Of a stretch of DNA of 64,000 nucleotides, positions 38,946 through 49,237 are shown piece after piece. The notes below the pieces were generated by a model that was not told the DNA's origin, did not search any database, and was given only the letters and a program-made list of their open reading frames with translations. Made by a program: the position numbers and the translations under genes. Source of the DNA: an uncultured Chloroflexus sp. (lineage in GTDB: Bacteria > Chloroflexota > Chloroflexia > Chloroflexales > Chloroflexaceae); assembly GCF_937129525.1 (NCBI RefSeq), contig NZ_CAKZNK010000143.1:1-64000 (forward strand). The letters run 5' to 3'. The stretch's first letter is position 1; each line of letters starts with the position of its first letter.

Positions 38946-39898
38946 TGGAAGCCGTAACCATCATTGACGTTGCTCCCCGTGATGGATTGCAAAACGAACC
39001 TGAGGTGCTCGATGTGACTACACGGGTTGAGTTGATTGAACGCCTGCTCGCCGCTGGCGTTCCCCGAATCGAGATTGGTTCGTTTGTCAATCCACGGCAG
39101 GTGCCACAAATGGCTGGCGCCGATGAGATTGCGCGCGCGCTGGCAGCTCGCGGACACAATCTCGCTGCCCGCGCCAGCGATGACTCCTTTCGCTTTACGG
39201 CGTTGATCCCCAATCAGCGTGGCTACGAGCTGGCCATCGCTGCCGGGATGCGTCACGTTCGGCTGGTACTGGCCGCCAGCGACGGCCTCAATCAGGCCAA
39301 TTTCAAGCGCACTACTGCCGAATCGCTGGCCGAATTTAGCCAGCTCGCGATTCGGATGTATCAGGAAGGCATCGCTTTTGGTGTCGCTATCGGCGCATCG
39401 TTTGGCTGCCCGTTTGACGGTTATGTCCCGGTTGAGCGCGCGCTTTCTATCGCCGAACATGCCGTCGATCTGGGCGCTCAGGAAATTGTCTTTGCCGACA
39501 CAACCGGAATGGCCGTACCGACCCAGGTGGCAACGCTCTGCCAGATGGCGCGACAACGACTACCGCGTGTGACCCTCACGATTCATCTCCATAACACTCG
39601 CAATACCGGTTACGCGAATGCCTTTGCCGCATGGCAGGCCGGCATTCGCTCGTTCGACGCTGCGCTGGGCGGAATCGGTGGTTGTCCATTTGCGCCGCGC
39701 GCTGTAGGGAATATTGCCAGCGAGGATCTGACTCATATGTTTAACGGTATCGGCGTGCCAACCGGCATCGATCTACCGGCATTACTGGCTGCCTCCGATT
39801 GGTTAAGTTCAATCCTTGGTCGGCCTTTACCGGCCCTCACCGGTAAGGCCGGCCCGGTCTACCCGCAGGTGGGAATTGCAGCAAACTATCGGCGCTAG
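38945..39898 (+). CDS. HMG-CoA lyase-like (HMGL-like) acyl-CoA lyase
   Basis: IIDVAPRDGLQNEPEVLDVTTRVELIERLLAAGVPRIEIGSFVNPRQVPQMAGADE; GGIGGCPFAPRAVGNIASEDLTHMFNGIG. Confidence 0.9.
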   Translation: MEAVTIIDVAPRDGLQNEPEVLDVTTRVELIERLLAAGVPRIEIGSFVNPRQVPQMAGADEIARALAARGHNLAARASDDSFRFTALIPNQRGYELAIAAGMRHVRLVLAASDGLNQANFKRTTAESLAEFSQLAIRMYQEGIAFGVAIGASFGCPFDGYVPVERALSIAEHAVDLGAQEIVFADTTGMAVPTQVATLCQMARQRLPRVTLTIHLHNTRNTGYANAFAAWQAGIRSFDAALGGIGGCPFAPRAVGNIASEDLTHMFNGIGVPTGIDLPALLAASDWLSSILGRPLPALTGKAGPVYPQVGIAANYRR

Positions 39899-39943
39899 GT
39901 TTTTTTTCAAGATGCTAACGATTGTATCGGGAGGAATGGAGAC

Positions 39944-41989
39944 ATGAGCTATCGCATCGGAGTCGACGTTGGTGGTACATTCACTGACCTGATGCTCTTC
40001 GACGAGGAGAGCGGGCGCTACTGGCGCCACAAGACACCTTCCACCCCCCATGACCCCTCAGAGGCAGTGCTGGCCGGAATTGCGGCGATCTGTCAGCAGG
40101 CAGGGATCGAACCGGCGCAGGTTGCCCAAATCATGCACGGCACCACTGTCGCCACCAATGTCATTCTGGAAGGCAAAGGAGCGCGGGTTGGCCTGATCAC
40201 GACTGAAGGCTTCAAGCAGATCCTGCACCTTGCCCGTTCACAAACCCCAGGCCCTCTGGCCGGCTGGATGATTATGATTAAGCCCGAACCACCGGCCACG
40301 CTTGCTGATACCCGCGAAGTGCGCGAGCGTATGAGCGCCCGCGGCGAGGTGGTGCGCCCACTCGACGAAGCGCAGGCTGAAGCGGTGATCCGCGAACTGG
40401 TCGATTCGGGCATCGAGTCGCTGACCATCTCGCTGATCAATTCGTATGCCAATCCTGACCATGAGCGTCGTTTGAAGGCGATTGCGCAGCGGGTTGCACC
40501 TCATCTGCCGGTGACTATCTCGTATGACGTATTGCCGGAATTCCGTGAGTATGAGCGGACGCTCACCGCAACGATGAACGCATACGTCAAGCCCAAAGTC
40601 AAGATGTATGTCCACAATCTCGATCATAGCTTACGCCAGCGCGGCGTGCAGGCCCGCCTCCACATTCTCCGCTCGGATGCTGGTCTGATGACGGCGGAAA
40701 CGACCGAAGAAAACCCGGTTTATACATTGCTCTCCGGGCCATCGGGCGGCGTGGCCGGAGCGTTGCATATTGCCATCCGCGCCGGATACCCCAATATCCT
40801 GACCTTTGATATGGGTGGCACCTCGACCGATGTGTCGCTTTGTATGGGAGAACCCAACATTGCCCGCGAGACGGTACTGGGTTACTTTCCGGTCAAAGTC
40901 CCCTCGGTGGATGTCCGTTCGGTCGGCGCAGGTGGTGGTTCGATTGCCCACGTCCCCTCGCTTACCCGCGCCCTCCGCGTCGGCCCGCAGAGCGCCGGCG
41001 CCGTACCCGGCCCGGCCTGCTACGGCAAGGGCGGCGTTGAACCGACGGTCACCGATGCTAATCTCGTCTGCGGGTATCTACCACCCAGCATTCTCGGCGG
41101 AGCGATGCAACTCGATGTCGCTGCGGCCAAAGCAGCCGTGCAGAAGATCGCCGATGCAACCGGGCTGAGCCTGATGGATGCTGCTGAAGGCATCTTGCGC
41201 ATCGTCAACGAGAACATGTTTGGCGCGCTCCGGCTGGTGAGCGTGCAACGCGGTTTCGACCCACGCCAGTTTGCGCTGATGGCGTTTGGCGGGGCCGGGC
41301 CACTGCACGGCAACGCGCTTGCCGAGCTGCTCGGCTGCTACCCGGTCATTGTGCCACCGGCGCCCGGTCTGCTCTGCGCTCTCGGTGATCTCAGCGCCGA
41401 TTACCGCGATGAGTTTGCCCGCACTTACATTCGCACTGTTGATCGGGTTGAACAAGAGGAAATGGTTGGCATGCTGCGCGAACTGGGTCGCGAAGCCAGA
41501 GCGATGCTGACCGAAGAGGCCATTCCACCCGCCCGCCAGGAGATCCGCTATTTTGTCGATATGCGTTACTACCGGCAAGGCTACGAAATGCCGATTGCGC
41601 TAAGTGAAGCCGAATTCGAGCAAGACCTGATTCCGTTGCTGGTACGGCGCTTCAACGAGCTACACGACCGCACATACGGTTTCATGCTCGACAGTAACGT
41701 TGAGATTGTCAATCTACGCGCAGTCGGCATCGGTCGGGTGACCAAGGTTGAGTTACCGGAAGCGGAACCGGGTGATCCTGACGCCAGCAGCGCATATACC
41801 GGCGACCACCAGATCTACCGCCACGGTGAATGGATTACAGCCAGACTGTATGACCGCAATAAACTGCGCCCGGGGATGCAGGTTGAAGGGCCGGCCATTA
41901 TCACCGAGGTTGACAGTACTACCGTCGTGTTGCCCGGTCATACCGCGACGATCGATCGCTATTTCAACCTGTTGATCAATCGGAGCTAA
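39944..41989 (+). CDS. Hydantoinase/oxoprolinase A-subunit family (HyuA)
   Basis: YRIGVDVGGTFTDLMLFDE, MHGTTVATNVILEGKGARVGLITTEGF, GPSGGVAGALHIA, FDMGGTSTDVSL. Confidence 0.9.
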   Translation: MSYRIGVDVGGTFTDLMLFDEESGRYWRHKTPSTPHDPSEAVLAGIAAICQQAGIEPAQVAQIMHGTTVATNVILEGKGARVGLITTEGFKQILHLARSQTPGPLAGWMIMIKPEPPATLADTREVRERMSARGEVVRPLDEAQAEAVIRELVDSGIESLTISLINSYANPDHERRLKAIAQRVAPHLPVTISYDVLPEFREYERTLTATMNAYVKPKVKMYVHNLDHSLRQRGVQARLHILRSDAGLMTAETTEENPVYTLLSGPSGGVAGALHIAIRAGYPNILTFDMGGTSTDVSLCMGEPNIARETVLGYFPVKVPSVDVRSVGAGGGSIAHVPSLTRALRVGPQSAGAVPGPACYGKGGVEPTVTDANLVCGYLPPSILGGAMQLDVAAAKAAVQKIADATGLSLMDAAEGILRIVNENMFGALRLVSVQRGFDPRQFALMAFGGAGPLHGNALAELLGCYPVIVPPAPGLLCALGDLSADYRDEFARTYIRTVDRVEQEEMVGMLRELGREARAMLTEEAIPPARQEIRYFVDMRYYRQGYEMPIALSEAEFEQDLIPLLVRRFNELHDRTYGFMLDSNVEIVNLRAVGIGRVTKVELPEAEPGDPDASSAYTGDHQIYRHGEWITARLYDRNKLRPGMQVEGPAIITEVDSTTVVLPGHTATIDRYFNLLINRS

Positions 41990-42056
41990 ACCAGCACCGC
42001 GGCGCCATAATACCGGGCCGCCCTGGCATTACTATCCACATCAGGGAGGAGCAGCA

Positions 42057-43994
42057 ATGGCTACTAACCTTAAAATCGCCACTATCCCTCAGATCGAGAT
42101 CGATCCAGTCACGCTCGATATTATCGAGAACGCGCTGAAGAACACCCGTTACGAGATGGATGCGGTGCTCTACCGCACTGCTATGAGTCCGGTTATCCGT
42201 GAACAGCACGATCAGTTCCCTATGATCACCGATCCACACGGACGCATGATCGTCGGCCAGTTCGGTTCGTATATCGCCGGCTTGCTTGACAACTGGCATC
42301 AGACGATTGAACCCGGCGATGTCATCTTGTTGTCAGACCCATACCTGTGCGGCGGCGCGATCAGCCACATCAATGACCTGCTGGTGATGTTGCCCATTTT
42401 CTACGGTGAGGGGGAAGATCGTGAACTGATCGGCTGGGCCAGTATGTTTGGCCATGCCCAAGATGTGGGTGGGCCGCTGCCCGGCTCGCTACCGACCACG
42501 GCGACGACCATCTTCGGCGAAGGACTGCGCTTGCCACCGGTCAAAATCTATGAGCGTGGGAAGCTCAACCAGGCTGTGCTCGACATTATGCTCAATAATG
42601 TGCGCCAGCCGGAAATGAATCGCGCCGATTTGATGGCGATCATTGCCAGTTGCCGCACCGCCGAAAAGCGCGTGATTGAGCTGTGTGATCGCTTTGGCAA
42701 AGATGTGTACCTGGCCGCAACCCAGGCGCTGCTCGATCGCACCTACCGGGCGATGAAGGAGCTGATTGTGCGCAATCTGCCCGAAGAGCCGCAATCGTTC
42801 GAAGATTACGTCGATGACGATGGGTTGGGCAACGGGCCATTCAAGATGAAACTGACCATCTGGCGGGTCGGGCACGAAGCCTACTTCGATTGGACAGGTA
42901 CCGATCCGCAGGCGATGGGGCCGATCAACTTCTATCTCAACGAGTCGATGTTTAAGATGTTCATCGGCGTCTACCTGATCATGGTCTTTGACCCGCAAAT
43001 CTTATTCAACGACGGCTTCTACCCCTTGCTCCACGTCACGATGCCCAAAGGCAGCCTGATCCAACCCGAATTTCCGGCGGCACTCGGCTGCCGCACGCAT
43101 GCGCTTACCCGCCTGTTTGACGTACTCGGCGGCGCACTGGCCAAGCGAGCACCCGAATTCACCACGGCTGCCGGGTACGGCACCTCGCCATACCTGCTCT
43201 ACTCAGGTTACGATAAAGATGGCGAATTCTTCTACCTCATGGAAATCAACTACGGTGGTATCCCAGGCCGTCCAATCGGCGATGGGATGGATGGACATTC
43301 GTGGTGGCCACTCTTCACCAACATCCCAACCGAGTATCTTGAGAGCTATTACCCGATTCGGATCGAGCGTTACACCAGCATCATCGATTCGGGTGGGGCC
43401 GGCTTCCACCGCGGTGGCAACGGCATTGAGAAGGTATATACCTTCCTCGAGCCGGGTGAGATCTCGATCCACGATGACCGCTGGCTCACACCACCGTGGG
43501 GCAACGTGGGCGGCAAACCGGGCAGTCGGTCGAGCAAGCTGCTGGTACGCGCCGACGGTAGCCGGCAGGTGTTGCCCAGCAAATGCGATCAGATCGCAGT
43601 CGAGCCGGGCGATCAACTGATTTACCGCACCGCTGGTGGTGGCGGCTGGAAAGATCCGCTCACTCGACCGGCAGAGGCGGTCCAGCGTGATGTGCGCTAC
43701 GGCCTGGTCAGCCGTGAGAAGGCGCTCAACGATTACGGCGTGGTGCTAACCGACACGCTCGAAATCGATGATGCAGCGACGGAAGCCAAACGGGCCGAGC
43801 TAGCGGCTGCGCGCGGTGAAATCAAAGGGTTTGACTTCGGACCGCCCCTGGAAGAACTGCTGGCCAATGCCGAAGCCGAAACCGGCCTGCCGGCGCCGCG
43901 CAAACCGCAACCGGTACGCTGGGCAATGGCCCGCGCTGCCCGCCGCGAACGCGCGGCAGGGCCTGTCGAGCAACGTGAAGTTACCGCTGATTAA
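42057..43994 (+). CDS. Hydantoinase B-subunit family (HyuB)
   Basis: IDPVTLDIIENALKNTRYEMDAVLYRTAMSPVIREQHDQF; VILLSDPYLCGGAISHINDL; GGGWKDPLTRPAEAVQRDV. Confidence 0.9.
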   Translation: MATNLKIATIPQIEIDPVTLDIIENALKNTRYEMDAVLYRTAMSPVIREQHDQFPMITDPHGRMIVGQFGSYIAGLLDNWHQTIEPGDVILLSDPYLCGGAISHINDLLVMLPIFYGEGEDRELIGWASMFGHAQDVGGPLPGSLPTTATTIFGEGLRLPPVKIYERGKLNQAVLDIMLNNVRQPEMNRADLMAIIASCRTAEKRVIELCDRFGKDVYLAATQALLDRTYRAMKELIVRNLPEEPQSFEDYVDDDGLGNGPFKMKLTIWRVGHEAYFDWTGTDPQAMGPINFYLNESMFKMFIGVYLIMVFDPQILFNDGFYPLLHVTMPKGSLIQPEFPAALGCRTHALTRLFDVLGGALAKRAPEFTTAAGYGTSPYLLYSGYDKDGEFFYLMEINYGGIPGRPIGDGMDGHSWWPLFTNIPTEYLESYYPIRIERYTSIIDSGGAGFHRGGNGIEKVYTFLEPGEISIHDDRWLTPPWGNVGGKPGSRSSKLLVRADGSRQVLPSKCDQIAVEPGDQLIYRTAGGGGWKDPLTRPAEAVQRDVRYGLVSREKALNDYGVVLTDTLEIDDAATEAKRAELAAARGEIKGFDFGPPLEELLANAEAETGLPAPRKPQPVRWAMARAARRERAAGPVEQREVTAD

Positions 43995-44005
43995 CAGTAC
44001 ATGGC

Positions 44006-44033
44006 GGTGGGGTGGCGGGTATGCCACCCCACC
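44006..44033. promoter_or_regulatory. 11-bp perfect hairpin between hyuB-like and isochorismatase genes
   Basis: GGTGGGGTGGC-gggtat-GCCACCCCACC. Confidence 0.5.
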
Positions 44034-44054
44034 ATATGGCATGGGAAACGCATT

Positions 44055-44699
44055 ATGAGCCAGTTCGATCACCTGACCAGAGACTACCGCCAGCACGGTC
44101 TGGGCGGACGAGTGGGGTTTGGCGAGCGACCGGCCCTCTTGATCGTCGACTTCATCAAAGCCTATACCACACCCGGCTCGCCGCTCTATGCGGCTCCCGG
44201 TGTTCCTGATGCGGTATACGCCAGTCAACCGGTGTTAAACGCTGCTCGCGCTGCGGCGATCCCGGTCATTTACACAACGGTCGCTTACGCTACTGATGGC
44301 CGTGACGGGGGCATCTTTGTGCAGAAAGTGCCGGCTTTGCGTCAGCTTACCCACAACTCACCACTGATCGAGATCGTTGATGAGCTACGTCCGCAACCAG
44401 ATGAGCTGGTCATCGAAAAAAAGTATGCCAGCGCCTTCTTCGGCACTCATCTCGCTGCGACCCTGACAGCATCGCGGGTCGATACGCTGATTATGGTTGG
44501 CTGTTCGACCAGCGGTTGTATTCGGGCCAGCGCAGTCGATGGTATGCAACACGGGTTTCGGGTGATTGTACCGCGCGAATGTGTTGGTGACCGCGCCCCT
44601 GAACCGCACCTCGCCAACCTGTTCGATATCGATAGCAAGTATGGCGATGTCGTGGCGGTTGATGAAGTGCTGGCGTACCTGAACCATCGCTCGCGGTAA
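44055..44699 (+). CDS. Isochorismatase-family (N-carbamoylsarcosine amidase-like) hydrolase
   Basis: RPALLIVDFIKAYTTPGSPLYAAP; VIEKKYASAFFGTHLAATLTASRVDTLIMVGCSTSGCIRASAVDGMQHGFRVIVPRECVGDRA. Confidence 0.9.
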   Translation: MSQFDHLTRDYRQHGLGGRVGFGERPALLIVDFIKAYTTPGSPLYAAPGVPDAVYASQPVLNAARAAAIPVIYTTVAYATDGRDGGIFVQKVPALRQLTHNSPLIEIVDELRPQPDELVIEKKYASAFFGTHLAATLTASRVDTLIMVGCSTSGCIRASAVDGMQHGFRVIVPRECVGDRAPEPHLANLFDIDSKYGDVVAVDEVLAYLNHRSR

Positions 44700-44911
44700 C
44701 CATTGTTACTAACACCCGCACCTGTCAGCCCATGACACCCGTTCAGTACCATATGCGGCGTCAAGTTGACGGATCTTTACAGCGAGAAGATGGTAGCAGG
44801 CGCGTGTTATTGCGTCTGTTACCGGATTGTCAAGCGATTGGCAGGCATTTTTGTCGTGTTTGCGGCAAGAAATGGCTATATTTCGACATGTAAAAGTAAA
44901 AAAATCATATC

Positions 44912-44940
44912 TTGACTTGCGCGAAAGCTTGTGATACGAT
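44912..44940 (+). promoter_or_regulatory. Candidate sigma70 promoter TTGACT-N17-TACGAT for the lipoprotein-nadD-rsmG run
   Basis: TTGACT 44912-44917, TACGAT 44935-44940; followed by inverted repeat CGTCAT-ttgac-ATGACG (44949-44965). Confidence 0.5.
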
Positions 44941-45006
44941 TCTATGTGCGTCATTTGACATGACGTGTTGTTGCTGTTTTGATTAGAAAGGGTTTGGTCT
45001 ACAGCG

Positions 45007-45669
45007 ATGCGCCACCTTCATCGCTGGATGCTTCTGGCTGGTGTGGTCGTCGCGCTGAGTGGATGCTTATCAACCCTACCTACCACCATGGAAGTGAACG
45101 GGCCATTGCCGGCTACCTTACCACCACTAGCGCAAACTTTGCGCGCTACCATTGCAGCGCCGACAGGCACAGTGCCGGCGACGGAATTTTCTACGCCTGT
45201 CACAACGGTAACTGCTACGACAGCGATTATTGTCGCTACGCCTCAGCCGACAATGATTGCCCCACCTACTCCCACGTTAGCTCCAGCTCCCACCATTGCA
45301 TTACCGACATTACCCGCCCTCTCTCCTGAAGAGCGCTGGCGCGCGCAGCAACTGGATCGCCAGATCTTTCCTGAACTGCGTTTATATACAACAAAACGCA
45401 GCGAATTATACTGGTATGATCCAATAAATCAACAACCTGTGCTCATCGGTACTATCAATGGTGAGTTTATGGCTCAGGCAACGTTCTTTTGGCGTGAAAA
45501 TAGCCAGCCAGCCCTTGAAGTTCCGTATCAGATTAATCGCTCATATGGGCTTTCCGCACTTTCTCCGGCTTTAATTGACCGGATCCGCGCTGCCGGATAC
45601 TCCGACTGGATCGAAACATTTGTATTTCTTACCCCTGCTGTCCAGGCCAAGGATTTGCCTGGACAGTAA
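45007..45669 (+). CDS. Hypothetical lipoprotein
   Basis: LLAGVVVALSGCLS lipobox, Pro/Thr-rich linker. Confidence 0.75.
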   Translation: MRHLHRWMLLAGVVVALSGCLSTLPTTMEVNGPLPATLPPLAQTLRATIAAPTGTVPATEFSTPVTTVTATTAIIVATPQPTMIAPPTPTLAPAPTIALPTLPALSPEERWRAQQLDRQIFPELRLYTTKRSELYWYDPINQQPVLIGTINGEFMAQATFFWRENSQPALEVPYQINRSYGLSALSPALIDRIRAAGYSDWIETFVFLTPAVQAKDLPGQ

Positions 45670-45756
45670 CCTTGTTACGATGTGATTATTTTAAGGCTGT
45701 ATCATGGCTTATGGCTTTGTTGGAAGGATGAAAGCTTTGTTAGAAAAGGAACTGCC

Positions 45757-46659
45757 GTGAGTAGTCGCTATCTTGAAATGGTTCGTGGGCAACGCCGCCG
45801 CAACGGATGGCAATTTACCTCCAAGTCGCTGCTCGCAATCCTCGCCTTTATTGCAATGATCGGTTCGGCGGTTTACTGGTGGGGTGTTCAGAGCCAGCTT
45901 ACCGGCAACTGGATTATCGCCGCCGCCTACACGGCAATCCTCGTGCTGGCGCCACCCAGCCTGATGTCCTTCCTTATCCCATGGTCGCCTGGCGGCATGT
46001 TATTGCAGAAGATTAATGCCCGCACCTGGGGTTATGTCGCAGTGATGATAGCGGCCCTTTACCTGGTCTATTATTCTTTTGAAATACAATGGACGTGGTG
46101 GGCGTCACAGCCAGTCGTGCAAAGCACTGGCCTGGTAATTCAGCAGGTCTTGATCGGCATTATTGGCTTTATTATCATTCCGGCGTTGTTATGGACACCG
46201 GTCACTTCAGAGGAATTGGTCGAGCAGGTCAGGCAGGCCCACCTTGTTCGCCGTTACGAGTTGCAAACCCAGGCCGATATTGCAATTTTGCGGGCCACAT
46301 TGCTGCGCGCGCAAGAGAAAGCCTTAATCGGTTTTGCTAATCTCACTGTGCAAGAACGGGAAGAACTGGCCGCAGTGATGCGGGGGTTGGTCAAGGGCAT
46401 CGATGCTACGCTGCGTGATATTGGTGAGAGTGTAAAAACTGTCAGTGGGGCGACTGTTCCGTTTAATAGCCTGGAAGATAATGAAGATATTCGCCAATAC
46501 CTTGATTTTGTCGCTGAAACGCTGACCGAAAATTCATTGCTGCCGCGGCGCCCCTCTAACCAAACAGAAACTGCCACGCGCCAGTTAACGCATCGCGATC
46601 GCGACGGAGAAGAATATTACGAGGACGAACGGCGCACACGCGCGTTGCGGCCACGCTAG
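45757..46659 (+). CDS. Hypothetical membrane protein with C-terminal coiled-coil-like region
   Basis: GTG start with AAGGA upstream; four hydrophobic segments. Confidence 0.7.
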   Translation: MSSRYLEMVRGQRRRNGWQFTSKSLLAILAFIAMIGSAVYWWGVQSQLTGNWIIAAAYTAILVLAPPSLMSFLIPWSPGGMLLQKINARTWGYVAVMIAALYLVYYSFEIQWTWWASQPVVQSTGLVIQQVLIGIIGFIIIPALLWTPVTSEELVEQVRQAHLVRRYELQTQADIAILRATLLRAQEKALIGFANLTVQEREELAAVMRGLVKGIDATLRDIGESVKTVSGATVPFNSLEDNEDIRQYLDFVAETLTENSLLPRRPSNQTETATRQLTHRDRDGEEYYEDERRTRALRPR

Positions 46660-46671
46660 GCAGGTTATCGT

Positions 46672-46914
46672 ATGCGCGGCTATCGCTTCACAACCGATGA
46701 CCGTCTGCCTGAACGCGATTTGCAAGAGCTGGCCGATGAGCTGGCCATTCAGTTGCACTTTTCGTTGGGTGAGCGGGTCTTTGTTCTGCCGCGGAGTGAT
46801 GTGGCCGAGTTGATCTGGCCATATATCGATGACCTTCATCCCGACGACCAGAATGACCTGGTCTGGCTGGTCTGGCACCTCTTTCAAGAGGCTCAGGAAC
46901 TGGATGGAGAATGA
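46672..46914 (+). CDS. Small hypothetical protein, 80 aa
   Basis: Short gap after the preceding gene and just upstream of nadD, same strand. Confidence 0.6.
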   Translation: MRGYRFTTDDRLPERDLQELADELAIQLHFSLGERVFVLPRSDVAELIWPYIDDLHPDDQNDLVWLVWHLFQEAQELDGE

Positions 46915-46923
46915 GCTGGCACC

Positions 46924-47541
46924 ATGATGGCTGCCGTTCGCCGTCTCGGAATCTATGGAGGCACATTTGATCCGATCCACTTCGGGCATCTGGCAATTGT
47001 CGAAGAGGCACGCTGGTATTGTCAACTTGATCAGATTTTGATAGTGCCTGCTGCTGCCCAACCACTCAAAGCAGGCCATCTTGCCGCGGGGCATCACCGG
47101 CTGGAAATGGTCAGGCTGGCATGCGCCAACAACCCGGCACTGATCCCTTCTGCGCTTGAACTTGATCGGCCACCCCCCTCTTACACAATTGACACCTTAC
47201 GGATCTGCCAGGAGCGTTACGGATCTGGGGTGGAATTGTTCCTGATCGTTGGCGCTGACGCTGCCGCTGAACTGTCACGCTGGCGCGAACCTGACCAGAT
47301 CGCCCAACTCGCCCGCCTGGTGGTGGTTGGGCGACCGGGATACACCTTCGACTACGAAGGATTGTGCGCAACTATTCCTGCATTGCGCGACCGCGTTATT
47401 GTGATCGAAGGCCCAAAACTCGCCATCTCCAGCACTGACCTGCGGCAGCGACTCGCGACCGGTCGCCCGGTTCGCTACCAGTTGCCTGATACCGTACTCG
47501 CTTACCTGATCCGTCACCAACTATACAACACCAAGGGCTAA
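46924..47541 (+). CDS. nadD: Nicotinate-nucleotide adenylyltransferase
   Basis: RLGIYGGTFDPIHFGHLAIVEEARW; KLAISSTDLRQRLATGRPVRYQLPDTVLAYL. Confidence 0.94.
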   Translation: MMAAVRRLGIYGGTFDPIHFGHLAIVEEARWYCQLDQILIVPAAAQPLKAGHLAAGHHRLEMVRLACANNPALIPSALELDRPPPSYTIDTLRICQERYGSGVELFLIVGADAAAELSRWREPDQIAQLARLVVVGRPGYTFDYEGLCATIPALRDRVIVIEGPKLAISSTDLRQRLATGRPVRYQLPDTVLAYLIRHQLYNTKG

Positions 47542-47547
47542 AATCAC

Positions 47548-48264
47548 ATGACTGACACTGCCGACCGTTTACTGAGCGAAACTGTCGCGGCTTGGGGATT
47601 GTCGCTGAGCGAGCATCAATTAGCACAATTTCACCGTTACCTCGATGAGTTGATCATCTGGAATGATCGCTTCAATTTGACAGCCGTGCGTGATCGCCCG
47701 GCAATGATCCGCCGTCACCTGCTTGACTCGCTCTGGCTAGCCCGCGATTGGTATCGGCTACCGGCAAACCTGATTGACATCGGCAGCGGCGCTGGTTTTC
47801 CCGCCCTGCCGATCAAAATCTTGTATCCGACTCTACCGGTCACCCTGGTTGAAGCAACCGGCAAGAAGGCAGATTTTCTCCGCTATGTAATCGATTGTCT
47901 GGGATTGAGTGGCACGCGAGTGATCAATGAACGGATCGAAACAGTCGGCCACGATCCGGCTGAACGCGAACGATACGAGGTTGTGACGGCTCGCGCCGTC
48001 GCCGAGCTTCGCGTACTGGTGGAATATGCGCTGCCCTTGTTGCAGGTTGGCGGACGCCTGCTTGCGCCCAAAGGACGCGATCCCGAAGCTGAAATTGCCG
48101 CAGCTCGTCCTGCTTTACGTCTGCTTGGCGGCGAGCTAAGTTACTGTCAGCCCGTACACATTCCCGGTGAAGAACCGCGCAGTCTGGTGGTGATCAGCAA
48201 AGTTGCCCCTACTCCCGACCGTTTCCCACGCCGGGTGGGAATACCGGCGCGACGACCGTTGTAA
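47548..48264 (+). CDS. rsmG: 16S rRNA (guanine527-N7)-methyltransferase
   Basis: [12 protein letters not shown]...[11 protein letters not shown]...[17 protein letters not shown]...[20 protein letters not shown]. Confidence 0.94.
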   Translation: MTDTADRLLSETVAAWGLSLSEHQLAQFHRYLDELIIWNDRFNLTAVRDRPAMIRRHLLDSLWLARDWYRLPANLIDIGSGAGFPALPIKILYPTLPVTLVEATGKKADFLRYVIDCLGLSGTRVINERIETVGHDPAERERYEVVTARAVAELRVLVEYALPLLQVGGRLLAPKGRDPEAEIAAARPALRLLGGELSYCQPVHIPGEEPRSLVVISKVAPTPDRFPRRVGIPARRPL

Positions 48265-48512
48265 AAGAAGCTGGCCCGGCGTGTTGTGACCTGCTCACGT
48301 TCCTTCAATTTCCGCCATCAGCTCTCGACCAGCTTACTGCATGAGGTTCACATATGGTTGCCTGATTTTGATGCAACTTTCACGCTAGTCAATTCGTACA
48401 GATCAACGGTTGTGGAAGACATTGTCGGTGTGCTACAATACCATTAGCATTTTCACCGCAATCATGCCGCTCCGCAATCGTTTTGATCAGGCATCCACAA
48501 GGAGGAGATCCC

Positions 48513-49175
48513 ATGTCCATTCTCGGTCGTATCAAAGATCTGATCAGTGCGAACATCAACGCAATGCTCGACAAGGCGGAGGATCCGGAGAAGATGGCAA
48601 ATGAATATTTGCGCCAGCTTACCAACGAGCTGTACGAAGCCCGAACAGGCGTAGCTCAGGCCATGGCCGATGAGACCCGACTCGAGCAGCGGCGGATTGC
48701 GGCTGAGGGTGAAGCAGAGCAGTGGCAAATCAAGGCTGAGCGAGCGCTTCGCGCCGGCGATGAGGCTTTGGCGAAAGCGGCGCTGGCCCGCAAAGTGCAG
48801 GCCCAGAAGCTGGCCGAGCAGTATCGCGCTCAAGAGAAAGCGCAGGAAGAGCAGGTAGAGGCGTTGCAGCAGGCACTGATCGATCTCGAAACCCGGATTG
48901 CCGAAGTCAAGGCGCGAAAAGAACTTATTATCGCCAAGAAGAATCGGGCACAAACCCAAGAGGCGCTGCAACGCACCGCAGCTTCCATCGGTCGCGTGAG
49001 CGCGCTTGACAAGCTCGATCAACTGGAAGAGAAGGTTGACGACCGGCTGGCCCGCGCTGAAGCGATGGCTAAACTGGAAAGTGGTTCGCTCGAGGCTCGC
49101 TTCCGCGATCTGGAAAAAGAGACCGAGGTTGATAGCGAGCTGGCCGAACTGAAACGGAAACTGGGCTTGAGCTGA
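48513..49175 (+). CDS. PspA/IM30 family protein
   Basis: MSILGRIKDLISANINAMLDKAEDPEKMANEYLRQLTNELYEAR; long coiled coil; SD GGAGGAG. Confidence 0.92.
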   Translation: MSILGRIKDLISANINAMLDKAEDPEKMANEYLRQLTNELYEARTGVAQAMADETRLEQRRIAAEGEAEQWQIKAERALRAGDEALAKAALARKVQAQKLAEQYRAQEKAQEEQVEALQQALIDLETRIAEVKARKELIIAKKNRAQTQEALQRTAASIGRVSALDKLDQLEEKVDDRLARAEAMAKLESGSLEARFRDLEKETEVDSELAELKRKLGLS

Positions 49176-49213
49176 TTGCGGGCGCCAAACGTAACACGCA
49201 ACGTCTAAGCGGC

Positions 49214-49237
49214 GCGGGCGGGTTTGCACCCGCCCGC
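49214..49237. terminator. 10-bp perfect GC-rich hairpin after pspA-like gene
   Basis: GCGGGCGGGT-ttgc-ACCCGCCCGC then acttgtatcttt. Confidence 0.7.

Noticed and set aside
38702-39556. 284-aa minus ORF
   Set aside because: Antisense to the CoA-transferase/HMG-CoA-lyase-like genes, which have clear family motifs.
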